From Candidatus Omnitrophota bacterium (GTDB lineage Bacteria > Omnitrophota > Gorgyraeia > Velamenicoccales > Velamenicoccaceae), in assembly GCA_003451585.1 (NCBI GenBank), contig DMEU01000007.1, positions 1 through 46,330 of the forward strand: a DNA stretch of 46,330 bases, written 5' to 3'. Position numbers and translations under genes: made by a program. The number at the start of each line of letters is the position of its first letter. Position 1 is the first letter of the stretch. The notes below the pieces were generated by a model. That model did not search any database. It saw nothing but the letters and a program-made list of their open reading frames with translations, and was not told the DNA's origin. Of this stretch, positions 15,002-23,229 are shown in pieces.

Positions 15002-16585
15002 ATGTTTAAAATACTTGTAAGTGATTCTTTATCTGAAGAAGGTTTGAATATTTTAAAGGGTTCCAAGGAATTCATGGTAGATGTAAAGACCGGATTAAAG
15101 CCCGAGGAGCTTAAGGGCATTATCGGTGAATACGACGCGCTTGTCGTGCGCAGCGCGACCAAAGTGACCCGGGATATCATCGATGCAGGAGCCAAACTAA
15201 AGATCATCGGCCGCGCAGGTGTCGGCTTAGATAACGTTGATCTGAAAGCCGCCACAGCCAAGGGCATTATCGTCATGAATACACCCGCGGGCAATACCAT
15301 CTCTACCGCTGAGCATACGATGAGCATGATCCTTGCGTTATCGCGTAATATCCCGCTGGCCGACTTATCGATGAAGAAGGGCGAGTGGAAGCGCAAAGAT
15401 TTTATGGGCGTGGAACTTTATAATAAGACCATAGGCATCATCGGTCTGGGCCGTATAGGTATGGAGGTGGCCAAAAGGAGTTTGAGCTTCGGGATGCGTG
15501 TGAAGGCATACGACCCTTTCTTGTCGAAAGAGGTCGCAGACCAGGTAGGCGTAGAGCTGGTATCTTTGGAAGACATTTACAGGAATGCAGATTATATCAC
15601 GGTCCATGTCCCTTTGACCGAAGAGACGACCGGTATGATCTCAGATAAGCAATTTGAGATGATGAAGCCAGGTGTGCGCGTCGTCAATTGCGCGCGCGGC
15701 GGTATTGTGGATGAAACGGCGCTTGCCGGCGCGCTGGAATCAGGGAAGGTCGCCGGGGCAGCCTTGGATGTTTACGTCGAAGAGCCTCCGAAGGGCCTGA
15801 AATTAATCAAATTCAACAATGTCGTCCTGACACCTCATTTGGGCGCATCTACGGAAGAGGCCCAGGTCAATGTGGCGATAGAGATGGCCCATCAGATCAG
15901 TGACGCGCTTTCAGGCAAAGGGATACGTAACGCCGCAAATTATCCGTCGGTGGACCCGGAGACATATCGTGCCATCCAGCCGTATATAAATCTTTGCGAT
16001 AAGCTCGGCAGTTTTACCAGCCAGATATCGGCCGGCGCCATCAATGAGGTGAATATAGTCTACAGCGGCGATATCGCGAGGCTCGATACCGCGCCTCTGA
16101 CGATGGCCCTGATAAAAGGTTTGTTGACGCCCATATTGCAGGACACGGTGAATTTTATCAATTCCATGGCCTTGGCAAAAGAGCGCGGGATACGCGTGAC
16201 CGAATCGAAATCCCAGGCGACAGAAGAGTTTGTTACACTCGTCTCGTTGGAAGTCAAGACCCATAAGGAGACCCATCGAGTCGCAGGCACGCTATTTACA
16301 AAGACCGAACCCAGGCTGGTCAAGGTAGATGAATTTTACGTCGAGGCCATACCAGCAGGATGCATGCTCATTATGGAGAATTGGGATAAGCCGGGTATTA
16401 TAGGTAATTTAGGGTCGTTGATGGGAGAGTATAAGATCAATATAGCCGCGATGTCCTTCGGCAGGGAAAAGCAGGGCGGAAGGGCCTTGACGGTCTTAAA
16501 TGTAGACAGCTGCATAACAGGCGAGATCTTAGACAGGGTAAGGTCTATCCCGCACATTCTTTCGGCAAAGGCGGTCCAGCTCTAA
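15002..16585 (+). CDS. serA: D-3-phosphoglycerate dehydrogenase (long form)
   Basis: A 527-residue enzyme that oxidises 3-phosphoglycerate with NAD+ in the first step of serine synthesis. The catalytic/NAD part (about 1-310) shows GRAGVGLDNVDL, the Rossmann motif IGLGRIGMEVAKR, NCARGGIVDE and LTPHLGASTEEAQ with the catalytic His. An intervening domain (about 320-450) and a C-terminal ACT domain (about 453-527, LIMENWDKPGIIGNLGSLMGEYKINIAAMS) make this the long, probably serine-regulated type. A weak CGGAG precedes the ATG. The aminotransferase upstream may supply the next step. Confidence 0.95.
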   Translation: MFKILVSDSLSEEGLNILKGSKEFMVDVKTGLKPEELKGIIGEYDALVVRSATKVTRDIIDAGAKLKIIGRAGVGLDNVDLKAATAKGIIVMNTPAGNTISTAEHTMSMILALSRNIPLADLSMKKGEWKRKDFMGVELYNKTIGIIGLGRIGMEVAKRSLSFGMRVKAYDPFLSKEVADQVGVELVSLEDIYRNADYITVHVPLTEETTGMISDKQFEMMKPGVRVVNCARGGIVDETALAGALESGKVAGAALDVYVEEPPKGLKLIKFNNVVLTPHLGASTEEAQVNVAIEMAHQISDALSGKGIRNAANYPSVDPETYRAIQPYINLCDKLGSFTSQISAGAINEVNIVYSGDIARLDTAPLTMALIKGLLTPILQDTVNFINSMALAKERGIRVTESKSQATEEFVTLVSLEVKTHKETHRVAGTLFTKTEPRLVKVDEFYVEAIPAGCMLIMENWDKPGIIGNLGSLMGEYKINIAAMSFGREKQGGRALTVLNVDSCITGEILDRVRSIPHILSAKAVQL

Positions 16586-16595
16586 AAAGCACACC

Positions 16596-18425
16596 ATGAA
16601 AGATCACGCGAAGAAAATAATTTTGTTCTCTTTATTGGCCGGCATTTGTTTTTTTAACCTGGAAGCGCCAGCCCTGGCTAAAGAAGTAAAGATCGTCTTT
16701 ACCGGCCAGTCTTACGCGATGCTCTATCCTTGTCAATGTCCTCATGAACCTGATGGCGGTGTTGCAAGGCGGGCGGCTATGTTCAAAAAGCTGCGCAGTG
16801 GAACGCCTGATGTTGTTTTTGTGGAAGCAGGTTCCAGCCTTGCTTCCGGCCAGCAGGATCAGTACTCGCAGAACTATGAAGCTGATATCCGACGGACAGA
16901 GGTATATTTAAAGGCGTTAAGCCTTATAGGTTATGACGCGCTTCTGGTGAGCAGCCAGGAATATTCTTTCGGCAATGAATTTTTGTCGCGTTATAAAAAT
17001 TTGCCGTTCATCAGCTCGAATATGGATGGATTCTACAGGCCTTATGTGATAAAAGACTTGGGGTGGATAAAGGTGGGTATCCTGGGCTTGACGGATGAGC
17101 TTGTCACGGCCAGGGGTATTTCGGGCTGGCAGGTTCCGTCCGCTCTTTTGGCGCAAAGAGTGGCGGAGTTAAAAAAATCAGGCGCCGGCATAATCATTCT
17201 TTTGAGCGGTTTAACCCCTCAAGAAGACCGGGACCTCACGGAGAGCGTCAAAGGCATAGATGTCGTGATCAACGGCAGCCCTTCCTATGGTACGGTGAAC
17301 CTGGTCGAAGCGGGCGGTGCGCTTTATTTTACGACCTGGTGGCAGGCCCGCAAGCTTGGTGTCTTGACCTTGGAAGTTTCCGACGGGGTAGTTACAAATA
17401 AAAAACTGGAAGCTGTTCGTTTGAGCCGGGATATAGGTGGTGATGAAGCGGTGGGCTCTATCGTGCCGCAGTGTTTTAGCAGTATGGATTGCGAAAGGAT
17501 GCCCGCGTTTGTCACAAAATGCGTCAACCCCGGGCAGCAGGAAGCCAGTTGCGTCTTCATAAAGCCAGGCAGAGTCAGCCTGACGGTGATAACCCCAAGG
17601 GTTTGCCGCACCTGCCGCGTCGATGACTTATTGAAGAGCCTGGAAAGCGGGCTGGGCGAGATGTTCGTCCGCCGTATATTTGAAGATGAGCCTGAGGCCA
17701 GGTCTATCATCAAGGAGTCCGGCATAAAGATGCTGCCTGCTTATTTGTTCCCAATAGATTTTGAGCGGTCGGAGTTCTTCCCTTCTTTTAAGCACATCCT
17801 TGATAAGGGGGCAGGATTCTATCTGATCAAGCCTGAAAACTCCGGTGTATCCTATATATTGGACAGGGAGAGGACGCCTAAGACGCTGGATGTTGTCTTT
17901 GGCTTCGATGCGGCTACATCACCTGAGTTATTCGGCATGCTTAAGGTTTTTTCGGAAAAACATAAAGATGTGGATGTGCGTATCAATCTTTTGGCTGTGC
18001 CGGACAAAGATAACGCCGGGCAATTTTTGATCAGGGAAGCAGACGAGTCGGAACTGGAGGAATTAAGGCATATAGCGTGTATCGATTCCCTCTATCCTAA
18101 AAATACGCTGGATTATCTGATATGCCGCTTTAAGCAGAATGGCCCGGGCTTACGGGAGACGTGTCTGGCCGCCTCAAAGATCAATGCCGCCAAGATCAAG
18201 TCTTGTGTAGTTTCGCCGCAGGGGCAAAAGTCCATGACGGGCCACACAAGGCTTACGGAAGAGCTGCGCATAGCCTCGGGGCCCACTTTTGTTATAGACA
18301 ATTCCGAGATATTCAGTGTCATTAATGTCCCGTCTTTAGAAGAATTTGAAAGGGTTGTTTTCGGCCAGGATAAAAAAGAGAAAATAAAAGAGCGAGGTAA
18401 TGATGAAGACACAAAAACAAAATAA
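16596..18425 (+). CDS. Secreted two-part protein: metallophosphatase-like domain plus thioredoxin-like domains
   Basis: A 609-residue exported protein (signal peptide about 1-28, ending ALA). Residues about 30-280 have the order of a 5'-nucleotidase/UshA-type metallophosphatase, but the metal-binding motifs are altered: the DxH position reads TGQSYA, the GD position reads EAGSSL, the NHE position reads SQE, and the later GHxH position reads NGSPSYG. Instead there is a Cys46-x-Cys48 pair in YPCQCPHEPDGG. The C-terminal half looks like two thioredoxin-fold units: one starts VITPRVCRTCRVDDL (Cys337-x-x-Cys340) and the second ends with the cis-proline-like GPTFVIDN. It may therefore be a periplasmic thiol-redox or cysteine-linked protein and not a phosphatase. 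Its 3' end overlaps the next gene by about 23 bases. No clear ribosome site. Confidence 0.6.
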   Translation: MKDHAKKIILFSLLAGICFFNLEAPALAKEVKIVFTGQSYAMLYPCQCPHEPDGGVARRAAMFKKLRSGTPDVVFVEAGSSLASGQQDQYSQNYEADIRRTEVYLKALSLIGYDALLVSSQEYSFGNEFLSRYKNLPFISSNMDGFYRPYVIKDLGWIKVGILGLTDELVTARGISGWQVPSALLAQRVAELKKSGAGIIILLSGLTPQEDRDLTESVKGIDVVINGSPSYGTVNLVEAGGALYFTTWWQARKLGVLTLEVSDGVVTNKKLEAVRLSRDIGGDEAVGSIVPQCFSSMDCERMPAFVTKCVNPGQQEASCVFIKPGRVSLTVITPRVCRTCRVDDLLKSLESGLGEMFVRRIFEDEPEARSIIKESGIKMLPAYLFPIDFERSEFFPSFKHILDKGAGFYLIKPENSGVSYILDRERTPKTLDVVFGFDAATSPELFGMLKVFSEKHKDVDVRINLLAVPDKDNAGQFLIREADESELEELRHIACIDSLYPKNTLDYLICRFKQNGPGLRETCLAASKINAAKIKSCVVSPQGQKSMTGHTRLTEELRIASGPTFVIDNSEIFSVINVPSLEEFERVVFGQDKKEKIKERGNDEDTKTK

Positions 18426-19650
18426 GATCTATATGCTCGATGTAACCAACAGGGACGGTGTGCAGACATCCCGCATCTGCCTTTCCAAGCTGCAGAAGAC
18501 GATGCTCAACATCTTCTTAAACCAGATGGGTGTATCCCAGTCTGAGTTCGGTTTCCCTGTGACGCGCCACGAGCTCAATTATTTGAACGCTAACCTAGAG
18601 CTCGTGAAGCTGGGCGTCATTTCACCTATGCGCCTGAGCGGCTGGATACGCGCTACGAAGGAAGATGTGCAGACGGCTTTTAAGAACTTACCGGAGATAA
18701 AGTACCTGAATCTTTCGATATCAACGTCGGACCAGATGATAGTCAATAAGTTCAAGGGCAAGCTGGATCATAAGGCAGTTATCGGGGAGATGATCGAGGC
18801 GGCTAAATTGGCAAAAGAATTGGGTGCCCAGTGTATAGGCGTGAATGCCGAAGATGCCTCACGCACAAAGATGGATTATCTGATCGAATTCGCCATGGCG
18901 GCCAAGGCCGCCGGGGCCGATCGTATCCGTTATTGCGATACGCTCGGTTTTGACAGCCCGTTCTCTATTTATGAGCGTATTAAGGAGCTGGCACAGAACA
19001 CAGGGCTCCCTATAGAGATACACTGCCATAACGATCTAGGCATGGTAGTTGCCAATTCCGTGGCTGGCGCCAAAGCGGCCGTGGATGCCGGTGTGGACGC
19101 CTACATAAATACATGTGTAAACGGGATGGGCGAGCGCGCCGGTAACGCGGACCTTGTGAGCTGTATCCTGGCATTCAAATATGGCAGCGGGCTTGCCGGA
19201 GAGTATATGCTTGACGAGAAGATAGACCTGAAAATGGCGTGGAAGATATCCAAGTATGCATCTTACGCATTCGGCGTGCCGGTCCCGATAAACCAACCGG
19301 GCGTGGGCGCTAATGCATTCGCGCATGAATCCGGCATACATGCCGACGGCGCTTTGAAGGACAGGCGTAATTATGAGCTCTATGATTTTGAGGAGCTTGG
19401 GAGGGGTGAGCCGGAGATCGTAGATACAGGAAGGCAGATCACCACGGGTGAATATTCCGGCATCAAAGGTTTCAGAAATGTCTATGAAAAGTTGGAAGTT
19501 GTCTTTAAGGATGATAAGGAGGCGGCGAAGGTCCTAGAACTTGTCCGTTATGCAAACGTGCACAACCAGAGGCCTCTTGTCGAAGATGAGTTGCGTTTTG
19601 TGGCGCAACATCCCGATATCGCCAAGAAGATCTTCACAATGGTACCGTGA
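18403..19650 (+). CDS. Homocitrate/isopropylmalate synthase-type enzyme (DRE-TIM family)
   Basis: A 415-residue acetyl-CoA-dependent aldol enzyme of the DRE-TIM metallolyase family. The catalytic start is LDVTNRDGVQTSR (usual RDGxQ), the metal ligands HCHND are at about 208-212, then NTCVNGMGERAGNADL and HESGIHADGALK. The large C-terminal allosteric domain of LeuA is absent, as in homocitrate (NifV/AksA-like) and re-citrate type synthases. The alpha-ketoacid used cannot be told; homocitrate, citramalate or re-citrate are options. GAGG at 18394-18397 fits ATG 18403 better than ATG 18400. The stop overlaps the start region of purA. Confidence 0.78.
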   Translation: MKTQKQNKIYMLDVTNRDGVQTSRICLSKLQKTMLNIFLNQMGVSQSEFGFPVTRHELNYLNANLELVKLGVISPMRLSGWIRATKEDVQTAFKNLPEIKYLNLSISTSDQMIVNKFKGKLDHKAVIGEMIEAAKLAKELGAQCIGVNAEDASRTKMDYLIEFAMAAKAAGADRIRYCDTLGFDSPFSIYERIKELAQNTGLPIEIHCHNDLGMVVANSVAGAKAAVDAGVDAYINTCVNGMGERAGNADLVSCILAFKYGSGLAGEYMLDEKIDLKMAWKISKYASYAFGVPVPINQPGVGANAFAHESGIHADGALKDRRNYELYDFEELGRGEPEIVDTGRQITTGEYSGIKGFRNVYEKLEVVFKDDKEAAKVLELVRYANVHNQRPLVEDELRFVAQHPDIAKKIFTMVP

Positions 19651-19652
19651 CC

Positions 19653-20921
19653 ATGAATACAATACTTATAGGATTGCAATGGGGCGATGAGGGCAAGGGC
19701 AAGGTGATAGACATCTTGTCTAAAGATGCCGCTTTTGTCGTGCGTTACCAGGGCGGAAATAATGCCGGCCATACCGTGGTGGTAGACGGTGTCTCTTTTG
19801 TCTTTCATCTCATGCCTTCAGGGATACTTCATCCCGAGAAGACCTGTGTTATAGGAAACGGCGTGGTCGTTGATCCGGCGGTGTTGCTCGAAGAGATGCA
19901 GACGATCGAGAAAAAGGGCATAACGATGGACGGACGCCTTAAAGTTTCCGAACAGGCGCATGTCATATTCCCATATCATCGTATTCTAGACGGATTACGC
20001 GAGAAAAAACGTTCAAACAAGATCGGCACTACCGGCCGCGGGATAGGGCCGTGTTATGCCGATAAGGCCTACCGTTGCGGTATAAGGATGGGCGACCTTT
20101 TGAATAAGCGCCTTTTGAAGGAGAAGCTGAAAGATAACTTGAAAGAAAAGAACGAGATCTTCAAAAAAGTTTACCGGCACCGTGGTTTTTCGTTTGAAGA
20201 ACTCTATGAGGGCTATCTCGCTTATGGGCGGAGGCTTAAGGCTTTTATCTGTGATACATCGGTCTTGCTTAATGAGGCTACAGCCGCAGGAAGGCCGATC
20301 TTGTTTGAAGGAGCGCAAGGCACATTCCTGGATATAGATTTCGGGACCTATCCGTTCGTCACATCATCAAATTCGGTCTCTGCCGGGGCATGCACAGGTA
20401 CCGGGGTGCCGCCTACTAAGATCGATAAGGTCATAGGGGTGGTCAAGGCCTATACTACGCGTGTCGGGGAGGGCCCGTTCGTGACGGAGTTTTCAAAGGC
20501 CCTTAATGAAGACATACGCTCCAAAGGCAATGAGTTCGGGGCTACGACCGGCCGGCCCAGGAGGTGCGGGTGGTTTGACGCTGTGATGGTCCGCCATGCC
20601 GTGCAATTGAACGGAGTAGATTCTTTGGCTATGATGAAACTCGATGTATTGGATCAGCTAAAGAGCTTAAAGATATGCGTGGCTTACCGCTATAAAGGTA
20701 AGATCGTCAAGCAATTCCCTAATGACCTGGAATTTGTTAAAAATGCCAAACCTGTGTATAAGGAGTTTTCCGGTTGGAAAACAAATGTCAGCAAAATAAG
20801 AAGTTACGATAAATTACCTGTCCAGGCCCGCGATTATATCAGTTATATCGAAGATATATGTCAGGCGCCTGTACATATTGTTTCTGTTGGCTCCGGCAGG
20901 GAAGAGACGCTCTTCAGGTAA
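19653..20921 (+). CDS. purA: Adenylosuccinate synthetase
   Basis: A 422-residue GTP-dependent enzyme that joins IMP and aspartate in AMP synthesis. Motifs are clear: the P-loop GLQWGDEGKGK at the N-terminus, NNAGHTV with catalytic His, IGTTGRGIGPCYADKAYR, EGAQGTFLDIDFGTYPFVTSSN, and TTGRPRRCGWFDAV. Length matches the family. I begin at ATG 19653, which fits the usual N-terminus; an in-frame GTG at 19647 overlaps the previous stop. No clear ribosome site, which fits coupling to the upstream gene. A promoter for the next operon follows directly after its stop. Confidence 0.95.
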   Translation: MNTILIGLQWGDEGKGKVIDILSKDAAFVVRYQGGNNAGHTVVVDGVSFVFHLMPSGILHPEKTCVIGNGVVVDPAVLLEEMQTIEKKGITMDGRLKVSEQAHVIFPYHRILDGLREKKRSNKIGTTGRGIGPCYADKAYRCGIRMGDLLNKRLLKEKLKDNLKEKNEIFKKVYRHRGFSFEELYEGYLAYGRRLKAFICDTSVLLNEATAAGRPILFEGAQGTFLDIDFGTYPFVTSSNSVSAGACTGTGVPPTKIDKVIGVVKAYTTRVGEGPFVTEFSKALNEDIRSKGNEFGATTGRPRRCGWFDAVMVRHAVQLNGVDSLAMMKLDVLDQLKSLKICVAYRYKGKIVKQFPNDLEFVKNAKPVYKEFSGWKTNVSKIRSYDKLPVQARDYISYIEDICQAPVHIVSVGSGREETLFR

Positions 20922-20928
20922 GTTTGAC

Positions 20929-20957
20929 TTGACGAAAAAATACGGCTGTGTTATTGT
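20929..20957 (+). promoter_or_regulatory. Sigma-70 type promoter upstream of the OmpA-family lipoprotein
   Basis: TTGACG at 20929-20934 and TATTGT at 20952-20957 are spaced by 17 bases, giving five of six and four of six consensus matches. It lies a few bases after the purA stop. AGGAGG at 20977-20982 stands seven bases before the ATG at 20990, so a short leader of about 25 bases is expected. Confidence 0.65.
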
Positions 20958-20989
20958 AAAAAAGTTACTGTAAAACAGGAGGATGCAGG

Positions 20990-21646
20990 ATGTTAAGGAA
21001 AAAGGCTTTAACTTTAGGTATGTTCTTTTTGGCAGGGTTTGTTCTTGTCAATATTTTCGGCTGCACTATCGTTTTCCAAAAAGGCAGAAAGTCAGACATC
21101 GATAGGATACAGACCTTAGAACAGGAGATAGATCGTCTTGCTATGATAAAGGCTGAGCTGGAAGAGAAGCTTAAAGGCATGGAGGGCGTGAGTTTAGATA
21201 TGGAGGACCGCGGCCTGGTCATTACATTTTTAGACGAAATTTTATTTGATTCAGGCAAGGCTAAAATAAGGGTGGAGGCCTTTTCGGCTTTGGATAAATT
21301 GGCATCTGTAATTACAGACAAGGCATCTGATCTGAACGTTGGTGTCGACGGCCATACGGATAATGAACCTATAAAACACTCAGGATGGAAATCAAATTGG
21401 GAATTGTCTACCGCGAGGGCGACTAGTGTCCTGCACTATTTAGTCGAGAAGGGTGTTTCCCCGTCTAAATTGGCAGCTACCGGTTACGGAGAGTTCAGGC
21501 CGGTTGAATCCAATGACGCGGCCGCAGGCCGCAGAATGAACCGCAGGGTCGAAGTCGTCATCCTGCCGGAATTGAAAAAAGTCGCTCCGGTAAAAGCGGA
21601 TAAACCATCTTCCGGGATGTTGGAACCAAAAGAGAATTTAAAGTGA
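20990..21646 (+). CDS. OmpA-family peptidoglycan-associated lipoprotein
   Basis: A 218-residue outer-membrane lipoprotein of the Pal/OmpA type that tethers the outer membrane to peptidoglycan. The signal peptide ends in a lipobox NIFGC (Cys at about residue 25). A short coiled coil follows (DIDRIQTLEQEIDRLAMIKAELEEKLK). From about 75 to 190 comes the OmpA C-terminal domain: ILFDSGKAKIRVEAFSALDKLA, VDGHTDNEPI, LSTARATSVLHYLVE, ATGYGEFRPV and the closing NRRVEVVI. A strong AGGAGG site and a promoter precede it. It overlaps the coiled-coil gene downstream. Confidence 0.88.
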   Translation: MLRKKALTLGMFFLAGFVLVNIFGCTIVFQKGRKSDIDRIQTLEQEIDRLAMIKAELEEKLKGMEGVSLDMEDRGLVITFLDEILFDSGKAKIRVEAFSALDKLASVITDKASDLNVGVDGHTDNEPIKHSGWKSNWELSTARATSVLHYLVEKGVSPSKLAATGYGEFRPVESNDAAAGRRMNRRVEVVILPELKKVAPVKADKPSSGMLEPKENLK

Positions 21647-21984
21647 AATTGTTTAGTTCGAAGTTCCTTATCGTAAGCGTTATCATTACCGTATTGGTCC
21701 TGGCATCACTTGTCAAGGCCACTATGAATGTCAAGAAATTTAGGAAGAACTTCAGGGATGAGATGTCCCAGCGCTTGGACCTGGAAGAAAAGGTTTCTAA
21801 AATGGAAAAAGAGCGCAAGGCCTTAACTCTGGAATTGCAGGCGTTAAAGGCCCAGTTTTCCAAAAATACCGATGAGTTGGCCGCTCTGCGTGGCACGCTC
21901 GCTCGAGAACAGGAAGACAAGGCGATACTCAAGGAATCTTTAGAGAAGGCCGAATCTCAGTTTAAGGGTGCCATGCAGCAATAA
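21643..21984 (+). CDS. Membrane-anchored coiled-coil protein of unknown function
   Basis: A 113-residue protein with one N-terminal membrane segment (FLIVSVIITVLVLASLV, about 8-24) and then an almost unbroken charged coiled coil (EEKVSKMEKERKALTLELQALKAQ ...) to the end. It starts at GTG 21643, overlapping the stop of the OmpA-family gene by four bases, and is thus co-transcribed and probably translationally coupled. I do not recognise a family. It may help anchor or space the peptidoglycan-bound lipoprotein, but that is inference from position only. It closes the two-gene unit before the terminator. Confidence 0.6.
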   Translation: MKLFSSKFLIVSVIITVLVLASLVKATMNVKKFRKNFRDEMSQRLDLEEKVSKMEKERKALTLELQALKAQFSKNTDELAALRGTLAREQEDKAILKESLEKAESQFKGAMQQ

Positions 21985-21989
21985 CGGGA

Positions 21990-22045
21990 GACGCCTATCG
22001 ATGTAAGAAAGGCCGTTCTGGCTTGCGCCAGGACTGCGGTAAGGC
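21990..22045 (+). ncRNA. Candidate structured leader or 3' UTR element (unassigned)
   Basis: Between the coiled-coil gene and the terminator there is an eight-base stem GTTCTGGC (22015-22022) with GCCAGGAC (22027-22034), one wobble, closing a TTGC tetraloop and extended by CCG/CGG flanks. Upstream GCCT (21993-21996) can pair with AGGC (22010-22013). I do not recognise any riboswitch class. It could be a 3' UTR fold or a small RNA ending at the terminator at 22080. Confidence 0.3.
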
Positions 22046-22052
22046 AAATGAT

Positions 22053-22080
22053 AAGGGGATAAGGTTTCGTCCCCTTTTTT
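22053..22080 (+). terminator. Rho-independent terminator after the OmpA-family unit
   Basis: AAGGGGA (22053-22059) pairs with TCCCCTT (22070-22076), with a ten-base loop, and the stem is followed by a T run to 22080. This is a typical intrinsic terminator layout and separates the OmpA-family unit from the DUF4912 gene. Confidence 0.75.
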
Positions 22081-22132
22081 GTTGAGGAGTATAAATAAAT
22101 TTTTTTAAAAAAGGTTTTAGAGGGGGTGTCTT

Positions 22133-23206
22133 ATGAAAAAAAATGCCGGGAAACCTAAAGCCAAAGAATCAAAGGCCAGGGAATCAAGATTTTCTGTGTT
22201 AAAGAAGAAGCTCGCGGCGAAGATCCCTGCGCGGAAAAAGGCGCCTGCGCTCAAACCTGCAAAGAAGCTGTTTGTCAAAGCAAAAAAGGCCGCGGTGCCG
22301 GCTCAAGCGGAGATACCCATCCAGGAGATGAAGGTGGAGGAGTCGAAGTTTTACACCGGTGCTGTCGCGGCCAAGGCTTATCAAAAATCTACCGTCGTGG
22401 AACTTGGGATGAGGGAATTACCCGCGCGTTATGAGGACGATGTGGTCGTATTGCAGGTGCGCGACCCCTGGTGGGCGCACACTTACTGGGACCTGCGCTC
22501 TGAGACTATCAGCCGGCTGCGAAATGAATACAGCACGGATTTTGACAGGGCCCGGTGGGTCTTGCGTTCCTATGATGTGAGTTTCGTTAATTTTGACGGT
22601 ACCAATGCCCATCGTTTTTTCGACACGGGTATAGATGTCGACGCCAGGAACTGGTACCTGAATTTTGGTTCTCCGGGGACTACCTGGTGCGTTGACCTGG
22701 GGTTTATCTTAACCGATGGCCGCTTTATAACTGTGGTGCGGTCGAATGTCATCTCTCTGCCTCTGGATGCCCCGTCTTGGATCACGGATGAGGAGTGGAT
22801 GATACCCGACGATGAATTCAGGCGGCTATACGGGTTGTCCGTAGGGTTGGGCCCTAATGTATCGAGTCCTGTCGGAAAATTGTGGCAGGAGAGGCTGAAA
22901 AAAGATGTTTCTTCCCGGGGTTTGGCTTCGATGGGTGTAAGTTCTCCTGTCAGGAAGCCGGCCGAGAAACGCCCTTTCTGGCTTGTCGTTGACGCCGAAC
23001 TCATAGTCTATGGGGCGACAGAGCCTGATGCCTCTGTTACCGTGCAGGGCAGGCCGATAAAATTAAGGAAAGACGGGACGTTTACGTTGCGTTTTGCCCT
23101 TCCGGACGGCAGGCAGGATATTCCGGTTGTGGCAAAGTCCGCCCATATCGATGAGACGCGCACCATCACGCCGATAGTGACACGCAAGACGACGCGCAAT
23201 CCGTAG
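22133..23206 (+). CDS. DUF4912 protein with a basic histone-like N-terminal tail
   Basis: A 357-residue cytoplasmic protein. Residues 1-60 are packed with Lys and Ala (histone H1-like; PAKKLFVKAKKAAVPAQ). From about 80 to 230 lies a DUF4912 domain, with LQVRDPWWAHTYWDL, WVLRSYDVSF, NWYLNFG and SPSWITDEEW-like blocks. A C-terminal segment (about 280-345, LVVDAELIVYGATEPDASV ... LRFALPDGRQ) looks like a small beta domain. The biochemical role of DUF4912 is unknown to me. It is followed closely by a GH57 branching enzyme, so a role in glycogen-like polysaccharide handling is plausible. A purine-rich AGAGGGGG precedes the ATG. No signal peptide. Confidence 0.75.
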   Translation: MKKNAGKPKAKESKARESRFSVLKKKLAAKIPARKKAPALKPAKKLFVKAKKAAVPAQAEIPIQEMKVEESKFYTGAVAAKAYQKSTVVELGMRELPARYEDDVVVLQVRDPWWAHTYWDLRSETISRLRNEYSTDFDRARWVLRSYDVSFVNFDGTNAHRFFDTGIDVDARNWYLNFGSPGTTWCVDLGFILTDGRFITVVRSNVISLPLDAPSWITDEEWMIPDDEFRRLYGLSVGLGPNVSSPVGKLWQERLKKDVSSRGLASMGVSSPVRKPAEKRPFWLVVDAELIVYGATEPDASVTVQGRPIKLRKDGTFTLRFALPDGRQDIPVVAKSAHIDETRTITPIVTRKTTRNP

Positions 23207-23229
23207 TTTATTCTAAAGAAGGATGGGGT

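Noticed and set aside
16596..17450. Active UshA-type 5'-nucleotidase
   Set aside because: All expected metal-ligand motifs are substituted, so naming it a nucleotidase would be misleading.
21990..22080. Known riboswitch (c-di-GMP, ZTP, fluoride, preQ1)
   Set aside because: None of the conserved aptamer core sequences that I know are visible; only a plain stem and a terminator.
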